Source: Micromonospora parva | Lineage (GTDB): Bacteria; Actinomycetota; Actinomycetes; Mycobacteriales; Micromonosporaceae | DNA: 64,000 bases | Direction of reading: 5' to 3' | NCBI RefSeq assembly: GCF_000718515.1 | Contig: NZ_JNZS01000005.1 | Location: 186,001 to 250,000 of the forward strand | Shown here: piece after piece, positions 1 through 8,969 of the stretch | How the letters are laid out: every line of letters starts with the position of its first letter | Numbering within the stretch: position 1 is the stretch's first letter | Position numbers and translations under genes: made by a program | The notes under the pieces: generated by a model | What the model saw: only the letters and a program-made list of their open reading frames with translations | Databases searched by the model: none | Told to the model about the DNA's origin: nothing

Positions 1-1
1 T

Positions 2-298
2 CTCGGTGGCTCGGGTCGGCGCTACGCGAGCATCGGCGACGTCATCGTGGCCACGGTCAAGGACGCCATCCCGGGTGCCGGTGTGAAGAAGGGCGACGTC
101 GTCAAGGCTGTCGTCGTTCGCACCGCGAAGGAGAAGCGGCGTCCGGACGGCTCGTACATCCGCTTCGACGAGAACGCCGCCGTCATCATCAAGGACGGCG
201 GGGACCCGCGTGGAACCCGTATCTTCGGCCCGGTGGGCCGGGAGCTGCGGGACAAGCGGTTCATGAAGATTATTTCCCTCGCGCCGGAGGTGTTGTGA
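2..298 (+). CDS. rplN: 50S ribosomal protein L14 (5' truncated by window edge)
   Basis: L14 binds 23S rRNA on the 50S face that meets the 30S subunit. The window opens inside the gene, so only the last 98 residues are visible; the family is about 122 residues, so roughly 24 N-terminal residues are missing. The frame runs open from base 2 and reads [20 protein letters not shown], then [16 protein letters not shown] near the end, both typical L14 stretches. A GTG at 47 is internal and is not the real start. The stop overlaps the start of rplX by four bases, which fits translational coupling in the spc part of the ribosomal superoperon. Confidence 0.97.
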   Translation, partial: LGGSGRRYASIGDVIVATVKDAIPGAGVKKGDVVKAVVVRTAKEKRRPDGSYIRFDENAAVIIKDGGDPRGTRIFGPVGRELRDKRFMKIISLAPEVL

Positions 299-615
299 CC
301 GTGAAGGTCAAGAAGGGCGACACGGTCGTCGTCATCGCCGGCAAGGACAAGGGTGCCAAGGGCAAGGTCATCGCGGCCTACCCGCGGCAGGACAAGGTCC
401 TGGTCGAGGGCGTGAACCGGGTCAAGAAGCACACCCGCATCAGCACCACCCAGCGTGGCGCCAAGACCGGCGGCATCGTCACTCAGGAGGCCCCGATCCA
501 CGTCTCGAACGTGCAGGTCCTGGACTCCGACGGCAAGCCGACCCGCGTCGGTTACCGGATCGACGACAACGGCCAGAAGGTCCGCATCGCGCGTAGCACC
601 GGTAAGGACCTGTGA
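295..615 (+). CDS. rplX: 50S ribosomal protein L24
   Basis: L24 is an early 50S assembly protein that binds the 5' domain of 23S rRNA. The product is 106 residues, close to the family norm. A KOW motif fills the N-terminal third ([20 protein letters not shown]), followed by the conserved GVNRVKKH. Two GTG starts are possible: 295, which overlaps the rplN stop and sits 4 nt after a GGAGG at 286-290, or 301, which gives MKVKKGD and a 10-nt spacing. I list the first; many relatives begin at the MKVKKGD position. It lies between rplN and rplE in the conserved order. Confidence 0.96.
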   Translation: MTVKVKKGDTVVVIAGKDKGAKGKVIAAYPRQDKVLVEGVNRVKKHTRISTTQRGAKTGGIVTQEAPIHVSNVQVLDSDGKPTRVGYRIDDNGQKVRIARSTGKDL

Positions 616-1181
616 TGACCACGGCTACCGAAAAGACCCTGCCGCGCCTCAAGGAGCGGTACCGCAACGAGATCGTGGCCCAGCTGCGTGAGCAGCACAG
701 CTACGGCAACCCCATGCAGGTGCCGCGGCTGGTCAAGATCGTCGTCAACATGGGTGTCGGCGAGGCTGCTCGCGACGCCAAGCTGATCGACGGTGCGGTC
801 CGCGACCTCGCCACGATCACCGGCCAGAAGCCGCAGGTGCGGCGGGCGACCAAGTCCATCGCGCAGTTCAAGCTCCGCGAGGGCATGCCGATCGGCGCGA
901 AGGTCACCCTTCGTGGCGACCGGATGTGGGAGTTCCTGGACCGGCTGCTCTCCATCGCGCTGCCGCGTATCCGCGACTTCCGCGGCCTGGACGGGCGCAA
1001 GCTGGACGGGCACGGCAACTACACGTTCGGTCTGACCGAGCAGTCGGTGTTCCACGAGATCGACCAGGACAAGATCGATCGCCAGCGGGGCATGGACATC
1101 ACGGTGGTCACGACCGCCACGACCGACGACGAGGGCCGGGCGCTGCTCAAGCTCCTGGGCTTCCCGTTCAAGGAGAACTGA
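615..1181 (+). CDS. rplE: 50S ribosomal protein L5
   Basis: L5 binds 5S rRNA and helps place it in the central protuberance, where it contacts the P-site tRNA and the S13 bridge. The 188-residue product shows the family signatures [16 protein letters not shown] and the C-terminal [18 protein letters not shown]. The ATG at 615 shares its A with the TGA of rplX; a GTG one codon earlier in the same frame is a less likely start. The rpsN gene follows after a single base, so the genes are clearly cotranslated. Confidence 0.97.
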   Translation: MTTATEKTLPRLKERYRNEIVAQLREQHSYGNPMQVPRLVKIVVNMGVGEAARDAKLIDGAVRDLATITGQKPQVRRATKSIAQFKLREGMPIGAKVTLRGDRMWEFLDRLLSIALPRIRDFRGLDGRKLDGHGNYTFGLTEQSVFHEIDQDKIDRQRGMDITVVTTATTDDEGRALLKLLGFPFKEN

Positions 1182-1182
1182 G

Positions 1183-1368
1183 ATGGCCAAGAAGGCGCTG
1201 ATCATCAAGGCGGCCGCGAAGCCGAAGTTCTCGGTTCGCGCGTACACCCGCTGCCAGCGGTGCGGGCGTCCGAAGGCGGTCTACCGCAAGTTCGGGCTCT
1301 GCCGGGTCTGCATCCGGGAGATGGCTCACCGCGGTGAGCTGCCGGGCGTGTCCAAGGCTTCCTGGTAA
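1183..1368 (+). CDS. rpsN: 30S ribosomal protein S14, zinc-binding type Z
   Basis: S14 sits in the 30S head and is needed for its assembly. The 61-residue length and the four cysteines at 24, 27, 40 and 43 (CQRC and CRVC) mark the short zinc-ribbon form rather than the roughly 100-residue zinc-free form. The ending [11 protein letters not shown] is classic. In actinobacteria a zinc-free paralog is often found elsewhere under Zur control; none is present in this window. The 116 bp to rpsH is the longest gap in this part of the operon. Confidence 0.97.
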   Translation: MAKKALIIKAAAKPKFSVRAYTRCQRCGRPKAVYRKFGLCRVCIREMAHRGELPGVSKASW

Positions 1369-1484
1369 GGGCGACCGCGTCCCGGCCGTCGGCCGGGAAC
1401 TCCTGCACCGATTAGGTATTGCTCTTCGCCGTAGGCCCGGGGCTGGTGCCCCGGGAACCCCGGCGAGAAAGGCTGACGAAATCC

Positions 1485-1892
1485 ATGACGATGACCGACC
1501 CGATCGCAGACATGCTCACGCGTCTGCGTAACGCCAACCAGGCGTACCACGATCAGGTGAAGATGCCCTACTCCAAGATCAAGGCGAACATCGCCGAGGT
1601 CTTGAAGGCCGAGGGTTACATCGCCACCTGGTCGGTCGAGGAGCCCGAGGAGGGCGCCGTCGGCAAGCGACTGGTCGTCGAGCTGAAGTACGGCCAGAAC
1701 CGCGAGCGGAGCCTGGCCGGTATCAAGCGCGTGTCCAAGCCCGGTCTCCGGGTGTACGCCAAGTCGGACGGGCTCCCGCGGGTGCTCGGTGGGCTGGGCG
1801 TGGCGATCATTTCGACGTCCCAGGGGCTGCTGACCGACCGGCAGGCCCGCAAGCGGAGTGTTGGCGGGGAAGTCCTCGCCTTCGTCTGGTAA
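1485..1892 (+). CDS. rpsH: 30S ribosomal protein S8
   Basis: S8 binds the central domain of 16S rRNA and is a primary assembly protein; in enterobacteria it is also the translational repressor of the spc operon. The 135-residue product opens [16 protein letters not shown] and ends [11 protein letters not shown], both family hallmarks. I chose the ATG at 1485, with a GAGAAAGG 12 nt upstream; an ATG two codons later would also give a normal S8. The reading frame stays open further upstream, but that extension has no S8 similarity and is intergenic. Confidence 0.97.
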   Translation: MTMTDPIADMLTRLRNANQAYHDQVKMPYSKIKANIAEVLKAEGYIATWSVEEPEEGAVGKRLVVELKYGQNRERSLAGIKRVSKPGLRVYAKSDGLPRVLGGLGVAIISTSQGLLTDRQARKRSVGGEVLAFVW

Positions 1893-1908
1893 CGGGAGAC
1901 AGGTAGAA

Positions 1909-2451
1909 ATGTCGCGAATTGGACGTAAGTCGATCCCGGTACCAGCCGGCGTCGATATCACGATCGACGGGCAGACCGTCAAGGTCAAGGGCCCCAAGGG
2001 CCAGCTTGAGCACACCCTCGCCGAGCCGATCACGATCGAGCGTGGCGAGGACGGCGAGCTGAGCGTCAACCGGCCGAACGACGAGCGCAAGGCCAAGGAA
2101 CTCCACGGCCTGAGCCGTACGCTGGTCGCCAACATGATCGTCGGGGTCACCGAGGGCTACCGCAAGAGCCTGGAGATCGCCGGCACCGGTTACCGGGTCA
2201 CCGCCAAGGGTTCGGACCTCGAGTTCGCGCTCGGGTTCTCGCACCCGGTGGTCGTCCCCGCCCCGGCGGGCATCACCTTCACGGTGGAGCGGCCGACCCT
2301 GTTCCACGTGGCTGGCATCGACAAGCAGCAGGTCGGTGAGGTCGCCGCCAACATCCGGAAGATCCGCCCGCCGGAGCCCTACAAGGGCAAGGGCGTCAAG
2401 TACCAGGGCGAGGTCATCCGCCGCAAGGCTGGAAAGGCAGGTAAGAAGTGA
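1909..2451 (+). CDS. rplF: 50S ribosomal protein L6
   Basis: L6 lies near the sarcin-ricin loop and the factor-binding site of the 50S subunit. The 180-residue protein starts [15 protein letters not shown] and carries the C-terminal signature [15 protein letters not shown]. The ATG at 1909 is preceded by GGGAGACAGG. The open frame could be extended upstream into the end of rpsH, but MSRIGRK is the conserved L6 N terminus. The stop overlaps the GTG of rplR by four bases. Confidence 0.97.
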   Translation: MSRIGRKSIPVPAGVDITIDGQTVKVKGPKGQLEHTLAEPITIERGEDGELSVNRPNDERKAKELHGLSRTLVANMIVGVTEGYRKSLEIAGTGYRVTAKGSDLEFALGFSHPVVVPAPAGITFTVERPTLFHVAGIDKQQVGEVAANIRKIRPPEPYKGKGVKYQGEVIRRKAGKAGKK

Positions 2452-2837
2452 GCGCCACGCTGCTCAAGCGCCGCCGCGGTGTCGCCGCCAAGCGCGCCGT
2501 TGGGCGTGCGCGTCGACACTTCCGCGTCCGCAAGAACGTCAGCGGTACGGCCGAGCGTCCGCGCCTGGTCGTCACCCGCTCCCTGCGGCACATGGTCGCC
2601 CAGATCGTCGACGACACCAAGGGTCACACCCTGGCGTCGGCGTCGACCCTGGACGCCTCGCTGCGCGGTGCGGAGGGCGACAAGAGCGCCCTGGCCGGCA
2701 AGGTGGGCGCGCTGCTCGCCGAGCGGGCCAAGGCCGCCGGCGTCTCCAAGGTCGTCTTCGACCGCGGTGGCAACCGGTACGCGGGGCGAGTCGCCGCGCT
2801 TGCCGACGCCGCCCGCGAAGCCGGGCTCGAGTTCTAA
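2448..2837 (+). CDS. rplR: 50S ribosomal protein L18
   Basis: L18 binds 5S rRNA together with L5 and joins it to the large subunit. The 129-residue product has the basic N terminus ([18 protein letters not shown]) and the conserved blocks [12 protein letters not shown] and [14 protein letters not shown]. It starts with GTG inside a four-base overlap with the rplF stop, a typical coupling arrangement. rpsE follows after 33 bp carrying its own strong ribosome-binding site. Confidence 0.97.
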   Translation: MSATLLKRRRGVAAKRAVGRARRHFRVRKNVSGTAERPRLVVTRSLRHMVAQIVDDTKGHTLASASTLDASLRGAEGDKSALAGKVGALLAERAKAAGVSKVVFDRGGNRYAGRVAALADAAREAGLEF

Positions 2838-2870
2838 CAACCCCGTCACGAGAGAGAAGGAAGGCTGCTG

Positions 2871-3485
2871 ATGCCAGGTCAACAGCGCCGTGGCGGCGGG
2901 TCCGGTGGCAACGAGGGTGGTCGCCGCGACAACCGCCGTGAGGGCGGCCGCGGAAACGCGCCCGTCGAGAAGACCCCGCACCTTGAGCGGGTCGTCGCGA
3001 TCAACCGCGTCGCCAAGGTCGTGAAGGGTGGTCGTCGCTTCAGCTTCACCGCCCTGGTGATCGTGGGCGACGGCGACGGCACGGTCGGCGTGGGCTACGG
3101 AAAGGCCAAGGAGGTGCCCGCGGCCATCGCCAAGGGTGTCGAGGAGGCCAAGAAGCACTTCTTCAAGGTTCCGCGTATCGGCGCCTCGATCCCGCACCCG
3201 GTGACGGGTGAGGACGCGGCCGGTGTGGTGCTGCTCAAGCCGGCCTCGGCCGGTACGGGTGTCATCGCCGGTGGTCCGGTGCGTGCCGTGCTGGAGTGCG
3301 CCGGTATCCACGACGTGCTCTCCAAGAGCCTCGGCTCGTCGAACCCGATCAACATCGTGCACGCCACCGTGGCGGCCCTGAAGGGGCTTGAGTCCCCCGA
3401 GCAGGTCGCGGCGCGTCGTGGTCTGCCGGTGGAGGACGTCGCGCCGGCCGCCATGCTGGCGTCGCGGGCGGGGGTGGCGTCCTGA
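2871..3485 (+). CDS. rpsE: 30S ribosomal protein S5 with Gly/Arg-rich N-terminal extension
   Basis: S5 lies at the mRNA entry channel and contributes to decoding accuracy. At 204 residues it is longer than the E. coli protein (167). The extra length is an N-terminal Gly/Arg/Asn-rich tail of about 35 residues, common in actinobacteria and probably disordered. The S5 core begins at [18 protein letters not shown] and includes [14 protein letters not shown]. The ATG has a clear GAAGGAAGG Shine-Dalgarno sequence. The stop codon overlaps the rpmD ATG by one base. Confidence 0.97.
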   Translation: MPGQQRRGGGSGGNEGGRRDNRREGGRGNAPVEKTPHLERVVAINRVAKVVKGGRRFSFTALVIVGDGDGTVGVGYGKAKEVPAAIAKGVEEAKKHFFKVPRIGASIPHPVTGEDAAGVVLLKPASAGTGVIAGGPVRAVLECAGIHDVLSKSLGSSNPINIVHATVAALKGLESPEQVAARRGLPVEDVAPAAMLASRAGVAS

Positions 3486-3667
3486 TGGCACGCCTGAAGG
3501 TCACCCAGCTCCGGTCCGGTATCGGGACCAAGCAGAACCAGCGTGACTCGCTGCGTTCGCTCGGTCTCAAGCGGATCAACGACGTGGTGGTCAAGGAGGA
3601 CCGGCCCGAGATCCGCGGCATGATCTTCACGGTCAACCACCTCGTGAAGGTCGAGGAGGTCGAGTAA
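3485..3667 (+). CDS. rpmD: 50S ribosomal protein L30
   Basis: L30 is a small 23S rRNA-binding protein of the 50S subunit. The 60-residue product reads [20 protein letters not shown] and contains TLxxLGL-like [12 protein letters not shown], the L30 hallmark. The ATG shares its first base with the rpsE stop, and its own TAA shares a base with the ATG of rplO. The three genes are therefore tightly coupled in translation. Confidence 0.97.
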   Translation: MARLKVTQLRSGIGTKQNQRDSLRSLGLKRINDVVVKEDRPEIRGMIFTVNHLVKVEEVE

Positions 3668-4110
3668 TGACGATCAAGGTTCACCACCTGCGCCCGGCGC
3701 CTGGTTCCAAGACCGCGAAGACCCGTGTGGGTCGCGGTGAGGGTTCCAAGGGCAAGACCGCTGGTCGCGGTACCAAGGGCTCCAAGGCCCGCAAGAACAT
3801 CTCGGCGGCGTTCGAGGGTGGGCAGATGCCCATCCACATGCGCCTGCCGAAGATGAAGGGCTTCAAGAACAAGTTCAAGGTGGTCTTCCAGGTGGTCAAC
3901 CTGGACCGACTCGCTGAGCTGTTCCCGAACGGTGGTCAGGTCGGCCCGCTGGAGCTCGTCGAGTCCGGCGCGGTCCGCAAGGGTCACCCGGTCAAGGTCC
4001 TCGGCACCGGGGATCTCGGCGGTGTGGCGCTCCAGGTGTCCGCGCACGCGTTCAGTGCGTCGGCCAAGGAGAAGATCGCCGCCGCCGGTGGCTCCGTCAC
4101 CGAGCTGTAA
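3667..4110 (+). CDS. rplO: 50S ribosomal protein L15
   Basis: L15 is a late-stage 50S assembly protein. The 147-residue product has the flexible Gly/Lys-rich N-terminal part ([18 protein letters not shown]) that threads into 23S rRNA, followed by a globular C-terminal domain ending [10 protein letters not shown]. It is the last gene of this spc sub-operon. A long hairpin follows immediately, and secY starts 232 bp further on, so transcription may be partly separated here. Confidence 0.97.
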   Translation: MTIKVHHLRPAPGSKTAKTRVGRGEGSKGKTAGRGTKGSKARKNISAAFEGGQMPIHMRLPKMKGFKNKFKVVFQVVNLDRLAELFPNGGQVGPLELVESGAVRKGHPVKVLGTGDLGGVALQVSAHAFSASAKEKIAAAGGSVTEL

Positions 4111-4118
4111 GGCGTACG

Positions 4119-4163
4119 ACCATGGCGCCCGTCCAGTTGTGAGCAACTGGCGGGCGCCATGGT
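4119..4163 (+). terminator. Long hairpin after rplO
   Basis: The arms 4119-4139 and 4144-4163 pair over 20 bp with one bulged T and a four-base TGAG loop. No T-run follows, which is usual for actinobacterial intrinsic terminators. The position between rplO and secY suggests termination or attenuation that lowers transcription into secY. The hairpin itself is plain in the sequence; its effect on transcription is inferred. Confidence 0.75.
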
Positions 4164-4342
4164 CTGCCTGGGGCCTGAGCGCCCGGTAACATCGGAATCG
4201 ATTTATGTAGTCGGGCGCATCTGCCCGGACCGGGGTGAGGCTGTTAGAGTCCCATCCCAGCCATGGATTGCGGGCACTCGCCCGTGATCCACCCCGACCC
4301 GCCAGGGATCACCGGCGGCCCGCCTCGCGCAGGAGGAAGAAG

Positions 4343-5671
4343 TTGCTGTCCGCCTTTCTCAGTGCGTTCCGTACGCCTGACCTGCGCAAGAAGCTGCTGT
4401 TCACAGTAGGCATCATCGCGGTCTACCGGCTGGGTGCAACGCTCCCCAGCCCGGGCGTCTCGTACGGCAACGTGCAGAAGTGCCTCGACACCATCCAGGG
4501 TGACACCACCGGGGTGGTGAACCTGCTCAACCTCTTCTCCGGCGGAGCGCTGCTGCAGCTCTCGGTCTTCGCGCTGGGCATCATGCCCTACATCACCGCG
4601 TCGATCATCCTGCAGCTGCTGACCGTCGTGATCCCGCGTCTGGAGCAGCTCCGCAAGGAGGGCCAGGCCGGTCAGGCGAAGATCACCCAGTACACCCGCT
4701 ACCTGACCCTGGGCCTCGGTGTGCTGCAGGCCTCGGCGTTCGTGGCCCTGGCCCGCTCCGGCCAGCTGTTCCAGAACCGGTGCGACCAGTTCCCGATCAT
4801 CCCGACCGGCACCGGCATCCCGGACTGGCTGACGCTGTCCATCCTGGTGATGACGATGACCGCCGGCACCGGCATGGTCATGTGGCTCGGCGAGCTGATC
4901 ACCGACCGCGGCGTCGGCAACGGCATGTCCGTCCTGATCTTCACCTCGATCGCGGCGCGGCTGCCCAGCGAGGGCTGGCAGATCAAGACCAGCAAGGGCT
5001 GGGACATGTTCGCCCTGGTCATCGCCCTGGTCCTGGTGGTCATCACCGCTGTCACCTTCATCGAGCAGGCGCAGCGCCGGATCCCGGTGCAGTACGCCAA
5101 GCGGATGATCGGCCGGCGGATGTACGGCGGCACGTCGACCTACATCCCGCTGAAGGTCAACCAGGCTGGTGTGATCCCGGTCATCTTCGGCTCGTCGCTG
5201 CTCTACCTGCCGCAGTTGGCGCTGCAGTTCTTCGACCAGACCGACCCGGGCAAGACCCAGTCGTGGATCCAGAACAACCTGGTCAACCCGAGCAGCCCGA
5301 TCTACATCTCGGTCTACTTCCTGCTGATCATCTTCTTCACGTACTTCTACGTGTCGATCACGTTCAACCCGACCGAGGTCGCTGACAACATGAAGAAGTA
5401 CGGCGGCTTCGTGCCGGGCATCCGCCCCGGCAAGCCGACCGCCGACTACCTCGACTTCATCCTCAGCCGGATCACCCTGCCGGGCGCGCTCTACCTCGGC
5501 GTGATCTCGATCCTGCCGAACTTCTTCTTCATCTGGCTGGACAACCAGCAGTACCAGAACTTCCCGTTCGGCGGCACCGCTGTGCTCATCATGGTCGGCG
5601 TCGGTCTGGAGACCGTGAAGCAGATCGAGAGCCAACTCATGCAGCGGAACTACGAAGGGTTCCTGCGGTAG
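4343..5671 (+). CDS. secY: Preprotein translocase subunit SecY
   Basis: SecY is the channel subunit of the SecYEG translocon in the cytoplasmic membrane. The 442-residue protein has ten hydrophobic segments, the plug-region sequence GGALLQLSVFALGIMPYI and the cytoplasmic-loop stretch ADNMKKYGGFVPGIRPG. I chose the TTG at 4343, six bases after a perfect AGGAGG at 4331-4336, giving MLSAFLSAFRTPDLRKK. The frame is open further upstream, but that segment has no SecY similarity. adk begins on the base directly after the stop, so the two genes form one unit. Confidence 0.97.
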   Translation: MLSAFLSAFRTPDLRKKLLFTVGIIAVYRLGATLPSPGVSYGNVQKCLDTIQGDTTGVVNLLNLFSGGALLQLSVFALGIMPYITASIILQLLTVVIPRLEQLRKEGQAGQAKITQYTRYLTLGLGVLQASAFVALARSGQLFQNRCDQFPIIPTGTGIPDWLTLSILVMTMTAGTGMVMWLGELITDRGVGNGMSVLIFTSIAARLPSEGWQIKTSKGWDMFALVIALVLVVITAVTFIEQAQRRIPVQYAKRMIGRRMYGGTSTYIPLKVNQAGVIPVIFGSSLLYLPQLALQFFDQTDPGKTQSWIQNNLVNPSSPIYISVYFLLIIFFTYFYVSITFNPTEVADNMKKYGGFVPGIRPGKPTADYLDFILSRITLPGALYLGVISILPNFFFIWLDNQQYQNFPFGGTAVLIMVGVGLETVKQIESQLMQRNYEGFLR

Positions 5672-6325
5672 ATGAGACTCGTTCTGGTTGGCCCGCCGGG
5701 CGCGGGCAAGGGCACACAGGCCGAGTTCATCGCCGCGCACCTCTCGGTGCCGAAGATCTCGACCGGAGACATCTTCCGGTCGAACGTCACCCAGGGCACG
5801 CCCCTCGGTATCGAGGCGAAGCGGTACATGGACGCGGGCGAGCTGGTCCCGGACGAGGTCACCATCAACATGGTCCGGGACCGGCTGGCCGAGCCCGACG
5901 CCAGCGAGGGTTTCCTGCTCGACGGCTTCCCGCGGACGACTCCGCAGGCGGCCGCTCTGGACAAGCTCCTCGCTGATCTGGGCACCGCCCTGGATCTGGT
6001 CCTGGAGCTGGTCGTCGACGACGACGAGGTGATCCGGCGGCTCTCCGGTCGGCGTACCTGCCGGGGCTGCGGCAAGATCTGGCACGTCGAGTTCGACGCC
6101 ACCACCCGGCCGGGCATCTGTGACCGGTGCGGCGCCGAGCTGTTCCAGCGCGACGACGACAAGCCGGAGACGATCGCCACGCGGCTTCGTGAGTACAGCG
6201 AGAAGACCGCACCCCTGGTCGACTACTACGGCGCTCAGGGCAAGCTGGTCGGGATCGACGCCACCGGCCCGGTGGAGGACGTCACCACCCGGGCCATCGA
6301 CGCCCTGCGGTCGTACGGCGGCTGA
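5672..6325 (+). CDS. adk: Adenylate kinase, long zinc-lid form
   Basis: Adenylate kinase interconverts ATP plus AMP and two ADP in the cytosol. The 217-residue enzyme has the P-loop GPPGAGKG at 7-14, the AMP-site DGFPRT at 84-89 and a long LID domain. Four cysteines at 130, 133, 150 and 153 (CRGC and CDRC) form a structural zinc site, as in Gram-positive long-form kinases. The ATG lies directly after the secY stop with no spacer, so translation is probably coupled. map follows after 87 bp. Confidence 0.98.
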   Translation: MRLVLVGPPGAGKGTQAEFIAAHLSVPKISTGDIFRSNVTQGTPLGIEAKRYMDAGELVPDEVTINMVRDRLAEPDASEGFLLDGFPRTTPQAAALDKLLADLGTALDLVLELVVDDDEVIRRLSGRRTCRGCGKIWHVEFDATTRPGICDRCGAELFQRDDDKPETIATRLREYSEKTAPLVDYYGAQGKLVGIDATGPVEDVTTRAIDALRSYGG

Positions 6326-6412
6326 GGTCCGACCGGTTCACGGCGGATAGAGTGCGAACAGCGGGGTACGCGTGACGTGCCCCGCTGAACGGCCACGAAA
6401 GGTAACTGCTCC

Positions 6413-7264
6413 ATGCGTCGTCCCCAGCTGGACATCCAGCTGAAGACTCCTGACCAGATCGAGAAGATGCGGGCCGCCGGGCTGGTGGTGGCCGAGGCGC
6501 TGCGCCGGATGCGGGAGGCTGTTACCCCCGGCGTGAGCACCGCCGATCTGGACGCTATCGCCGAGGCGACCATCCGCGAGGCGGGTGGCGTTCCGTCGTT
6601 CAAGGGCTATCACGGGTTCCCGGCGTCGATCTGTTCCTCGGTCAACGAGCAGATCGTGCACGCCATCCCGTCGCCGAAGCAGGTGCTCCAGCCCGGTGAC
6701 CTGATCTCCATCGACTGCGGCGCGGTGTTGGACGGGTGGCACGGCGATTCCGCCATCACGGTCGGGGTCGGCGACGTCGACCCGGCGCTGCTGAAGATGG
6801 CCGAGGTCGCCGAGGACGCGATGTGGGCCGGCATCGCCGCCGCCGCCCGGGGCGCGGCGAGCGGCAAGGGCCGCCTCACCGACATCTCGCACGCGGTGGA
6901 GACCGCTGTGCGCAAGGGCGGTCGGTACGGCATCGTCGACGGTTACGGCGGGCACGGCATCGGGACCGAGATGCATCAGGACCCGCACGTGCTCAACCAC
7001 GGCCGGCCGGGCAAGGGCCCGCGTCTGGTTCCCGGGATGGCGCTGGCGATCGAGCCGATGATCACCATGGCGTCGCCGCGTACCGTCGAGTTGGCCGACG
7101 GGTGGACGGTCGTCACCCGGGACGGCTCGGTGGCCGCGCACGTCGAGCACTCGATGGCGTTGCTGCCGGACGGGGTCTGGGTGCTCACCGCCTTCGACGG
7201 AGGCCGCGCCCGCCTGGGCGACCTGGTGACCGCCCGCCAACCTGCCGCCTCAACAACCCCCTAA
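6413..7264 (+). CDS. map: Methionine aminopeptidase type I
   Basis: The enzyme removes the initiator methionine from nascent proteins. The 283-residue product carries the five metal ligands of the family: Asp101 and Asp112 (in IDCGAVLDGWHGDSA), His181 (GHGIGTEMHQ), Glu214 (LAIEPM) and Glu245 (HVEHS). It lacks the long N-terminal zinc-finger extension of some actinobacterial paralogs. A GAAAGG ribosome-binding site precedes the ATG. The location after secY-adk is the standard bacterial order. A palindromic repeat follows 27 bp after the stop. Confidence 0.97.
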   Translation: MRRPQLDIQLKTPDQIEKMRAAGLVVAEALRRMREAVTPGVSTADLDAIAEATIREAGGVPSFKGYHGFPASICSSVNEQIVHAIPSPKQVLQPGDLISIDCGAVLDGWHGDSAITVGVGDVDPALLKMAEVAEDAMWAGIAAAARGAASGKGRLTDISHAVETAVRKGGRYGIVDGYGGHGIGTEMHQDPHVLNHGRPGKGPRLVPGMALAIEPMITMASPRTVELADGWTVVTRDGSVAAHVEHSMALLPDGVWVLTAFDGGRARLGDLVTARQPAASTTP

Positions 7265-7290
7265 CCCTCCCAGGGTCCTCGGTCCGCCCG

Positions 7291-7349
7291 TTGAGCATGA
7301 AGTTGTTGCCCCGACACGCCGGTGAGACTGGCAACAACTTCATGATCGA
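7291..7349. repeat. Palindromic repeat A, copy 1
   Basis: Arms 7291-7310 and 7330-7349 share the core CATGAAGTTGTTGCC and its complement, separated by a 19-nt loop. A closely related palindrome lies at 7978-8040, so the DUF1707 gene is bracketed by two copies. It sits just after map and could act as a terminator. The two copies share their arms but not their loops, so a dispersed repeat family is more likely than chance. Confidence 0.75.
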
Positions 7350-7399
7350 CCAGGGTCGGGGGTCGGGCGGACTGGCGCGACGGTGGCATGCTTGCCGGC

Positions 7400-7942
7400 A
7401 TGGACGGGCGCGACGGGATGCGAGCCGCTGACTCGGACCGTGCGGCGGTGGCCGACCGGTTGCGGGTCGCCCTCGAGGAGGGCCGGCTGGACCTGCACGA
7501 GTACGACGAGCGGTTGCAGCGGGCCTACGCCGCACGCACGTACGCCGACCTGAAGGTCCTGCTCGCCGACCTGCCGCCGGTGACGCCGGCGCAGCGGTCG
7601 GGTCTGGCGCCGGCGACCGCGCCGACCGTGGGCCTGCTGGGTGACCAGCCCGGTCAGACGGCCACCCGGGGTGCCACCGCCCGCTGGTTGGCCGAGGTGT
7701 GGTTCCCGTACCTGCGGGTGATTGCCATCGTGGTGACCATCTGGGCGGTGGCGTCACTGCTCAGCCAGGACCTGCAGCACTTCTGGCCGGCCTGGGTGGC
7801 CGGGCCGTGGGGCGCGGTGCTGGTGATCCGCACCGTCACGGGACTGGCCGGGGGAGAGCCCCGGCGCGAGGCCATCAAGCGGCAGCGCCGCCAAGAACGC
7901 AAACAGGCAAAGCGCGCCATCAACCCCGACACCCCCCAATAA
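7400..7942 (+). CDS. DUF1707 (SHOCT-like) domain membrane protein
   Basis: The N-terminal 60 residues are a DUF1707 domain (ADSDRAAVADRLRVALEEGRL, then DEYDERLQRAYAARTYADL), common in actinobacteria and of unknown function. Two hydrophobic segments follow (around WFPYLRVIAIVVTIWAVASLL trimmed at its ends, and a second ending AVLVIRTVTGL), and the C terminus is strongly basic (RQRRQERKQAKRA). I infer a small inner-membrane protein with a cytoplasmic helical domain. The start is uncertain: ATGs at 7388, 7400 and 7418 share the frame and none has a good ribosome-binding site. It lies between map and infA and is flanked by palindromic repeats on both sides. Confidence 0.8.
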   Translation: MDGRDGMRAADSDRAAVADRLRVALEEGRLDLHEYDERLQRAYAARTYADLKVLLADLPPVTPAQRSGLAPATAPTVGLLGDQPGQTATRGATARWLAEVWFPYLRVIAIVVTIWAVASLLSQDLQHFWPAWVAGPWGAVLVIRTVTGLAGGEPRREAIKRQRRQERKQAKRAINPDTPQ

Positions 7943-7977
7943 CCCCGGGCCGCCCGGCTCGGCCCCCACTCTTCCCG

Positions 7978-8040
7978 CGTTGATCATGAAGTTACTGCCA
8001 CCGACACCGGCGATTCGTGGCAACAACTTCATGATCAACG
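7978..8040. repeat. Palindromic repeat A, copy 2
   Basis: Arms 7978-8000 and 8018-8040 pair at 21 of 23 positions around a 17-nt loop, with the core TTGATCATGAAGTT. The element has the same arm sequence as the one at 7291-7349 but a different loop. It follows the DUF1707 stop by 35 bp and precedes the infA promoter region, so it may also serve as a terminator. Confidence 0.75.
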
Positions 8041-8092
8041 GAACTGGGGATGGGGGCCGTGGGGGCGACGCGCGGGGTGGGGGGTGGTCGGT

Positions 8093-8122
8093 TTGGCGGC
8101 GGCCTGCAGGCCGGCGTACACT
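8093..8122 (+). promoter_or_regulatory. Candidate promoter for the infA-rpmJ-rpsM operon
   Basis: TTGGCG at 8093-8098 and TACACT at 8117-8122 are separated by 18 bp, a reasonable match to a housekeeping-sigma promoter. It lies in the 334-bp gap before infA, after palindrome A copy 2, and would give a leader of about 150 nt. Nothing else was recognised in the remainder of that gap. Start-site mapping was not possible from sequence. Confidence 0.4.
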
Positions 8123-8276
8123 TTCAGATCGGCGCACAGCGTCCACTCCGGCATGCCCACCCTGCGCTTCGGTGGGAGCTGGAGCCGCGGCTGGCGCGGG
8201 CTTCTGATTCTGATCAGATTTCCGTGTAAGACGTTGTGGGCCGCCCGGAGCAATCGACGTCAGGACAGCGGAGGAC

Positions 8277-8498
8277 ATGCCGAAAAAAGACGGAGCCATT
8301 GAGATCGAGGGTCGGGTCATCGAGCCCCTGCCGAACGCCATGTTCCGGGTGGAGCTCGCGAACGGCCACAAGGTGTTGGCTCACATCAGCGGCAAGATGC
8401 GGCAGCACTACATCCGCATCCTTCCGGAGGACCGGGTCGTCGTCGAACTTTCGCCGTACGACCTGACCCGCGGGCGCATCGTCTACCGCTACAAGTAG
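8277..8498 (+). CDS. infA: Translation initiation factor IF-1
   Basis: IF-1 blocks the ribosomal A site during initiation. The 73-residue product is an S1-type OB fold with the typical sequence [20 protein letters not shown] (here [16 protein letters not shown]), [13 protein letters not shown] and the terminal RGRIVYRYK. The ATG has a close GGAGG. It leads a second ribosomal block (rpmJ, rpsM, rpsK, rpsD, rpoA, rplQ), the standard actinobacterial order. Confidence 0.98.
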   Translation: MPKKDGAIEIEGRVIEPLPNAMFRVELANGHKVLAHISGKMRQHYIRILPEDRVVVELSPYDLTRGRIVYRYK

Positions 8499-8589
8499 TC
8501 CTGACGACGGCCGGGAAGTCCCGTGTCCGTCTTCGACGTCCGGTGTCGCGCAACGCGCGTCCCCGGGCCAGATGGGAAGTAAGGCAACC

Positions 8590-8703
8590 GTGAAGGTCAA
8601 GCCGAGCGTCAAGAGGATCTGCAACAAGTGCCGGGTTATCCGCCGGCACGGCCGGGTCATGGTCATCTGCAGCGACCCGCGCCACAAGCAGCGCCAGGGC
8701 TGA
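8590..8703 (+). CDS. rpmJ: 50S ribosomal protein L36
   Basis: L36 is a tiny zinc-ribbon protein of the 50S subunit. The frame starting at GTG 8590 encodes 37 residues, [19 protein letters not shown] followed by [18 protein letters not shown]. Cys12, Cys15 and Cys28 with His33 form the zinc site, so this is the zinc-dependent paralog. It lies between infA and rpsM as expected. The 266 bp after it hold only short hairpins, for example GCGACCG at 8860-8866 pairing with 8871-8877, and no further gene. Confidence 0.96.
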   Translation: MKVKPSVKRICNKCRVIRRHGRVMVICSDPRHKQRQG

Positions 8704-8969
8704 CTCAGCCCGTCCGGCCGGAGCACGGCCGGGTGGCGTTGGTCCCGGCAGATCCCCAGCGACACACACATCACACATGCTCGTCCCAGCCGCGAGCGGT
8801 ACGCGATGCGTACTCCCTCGTGGCTGACCCCCGGTCGGAGGCCGGGGCCCGCTTGGGCAGCGACCGATCCCGGTCGCCGGCGCTGATCGCGTCGGAAGGA
8901 CGGGACGGCCGGTAGCGGGGTGGGACGGGTCCACACCTCCGCCACACATCACGAGGAGTACGCCCGCAC

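Noticed and set aside
4244..6085. A 613-codon minus-strand frame across secY and adk
   Set aside because: Antisense shadow of two certain genes, with a composition typical of reversed GC-rich coding DNA.
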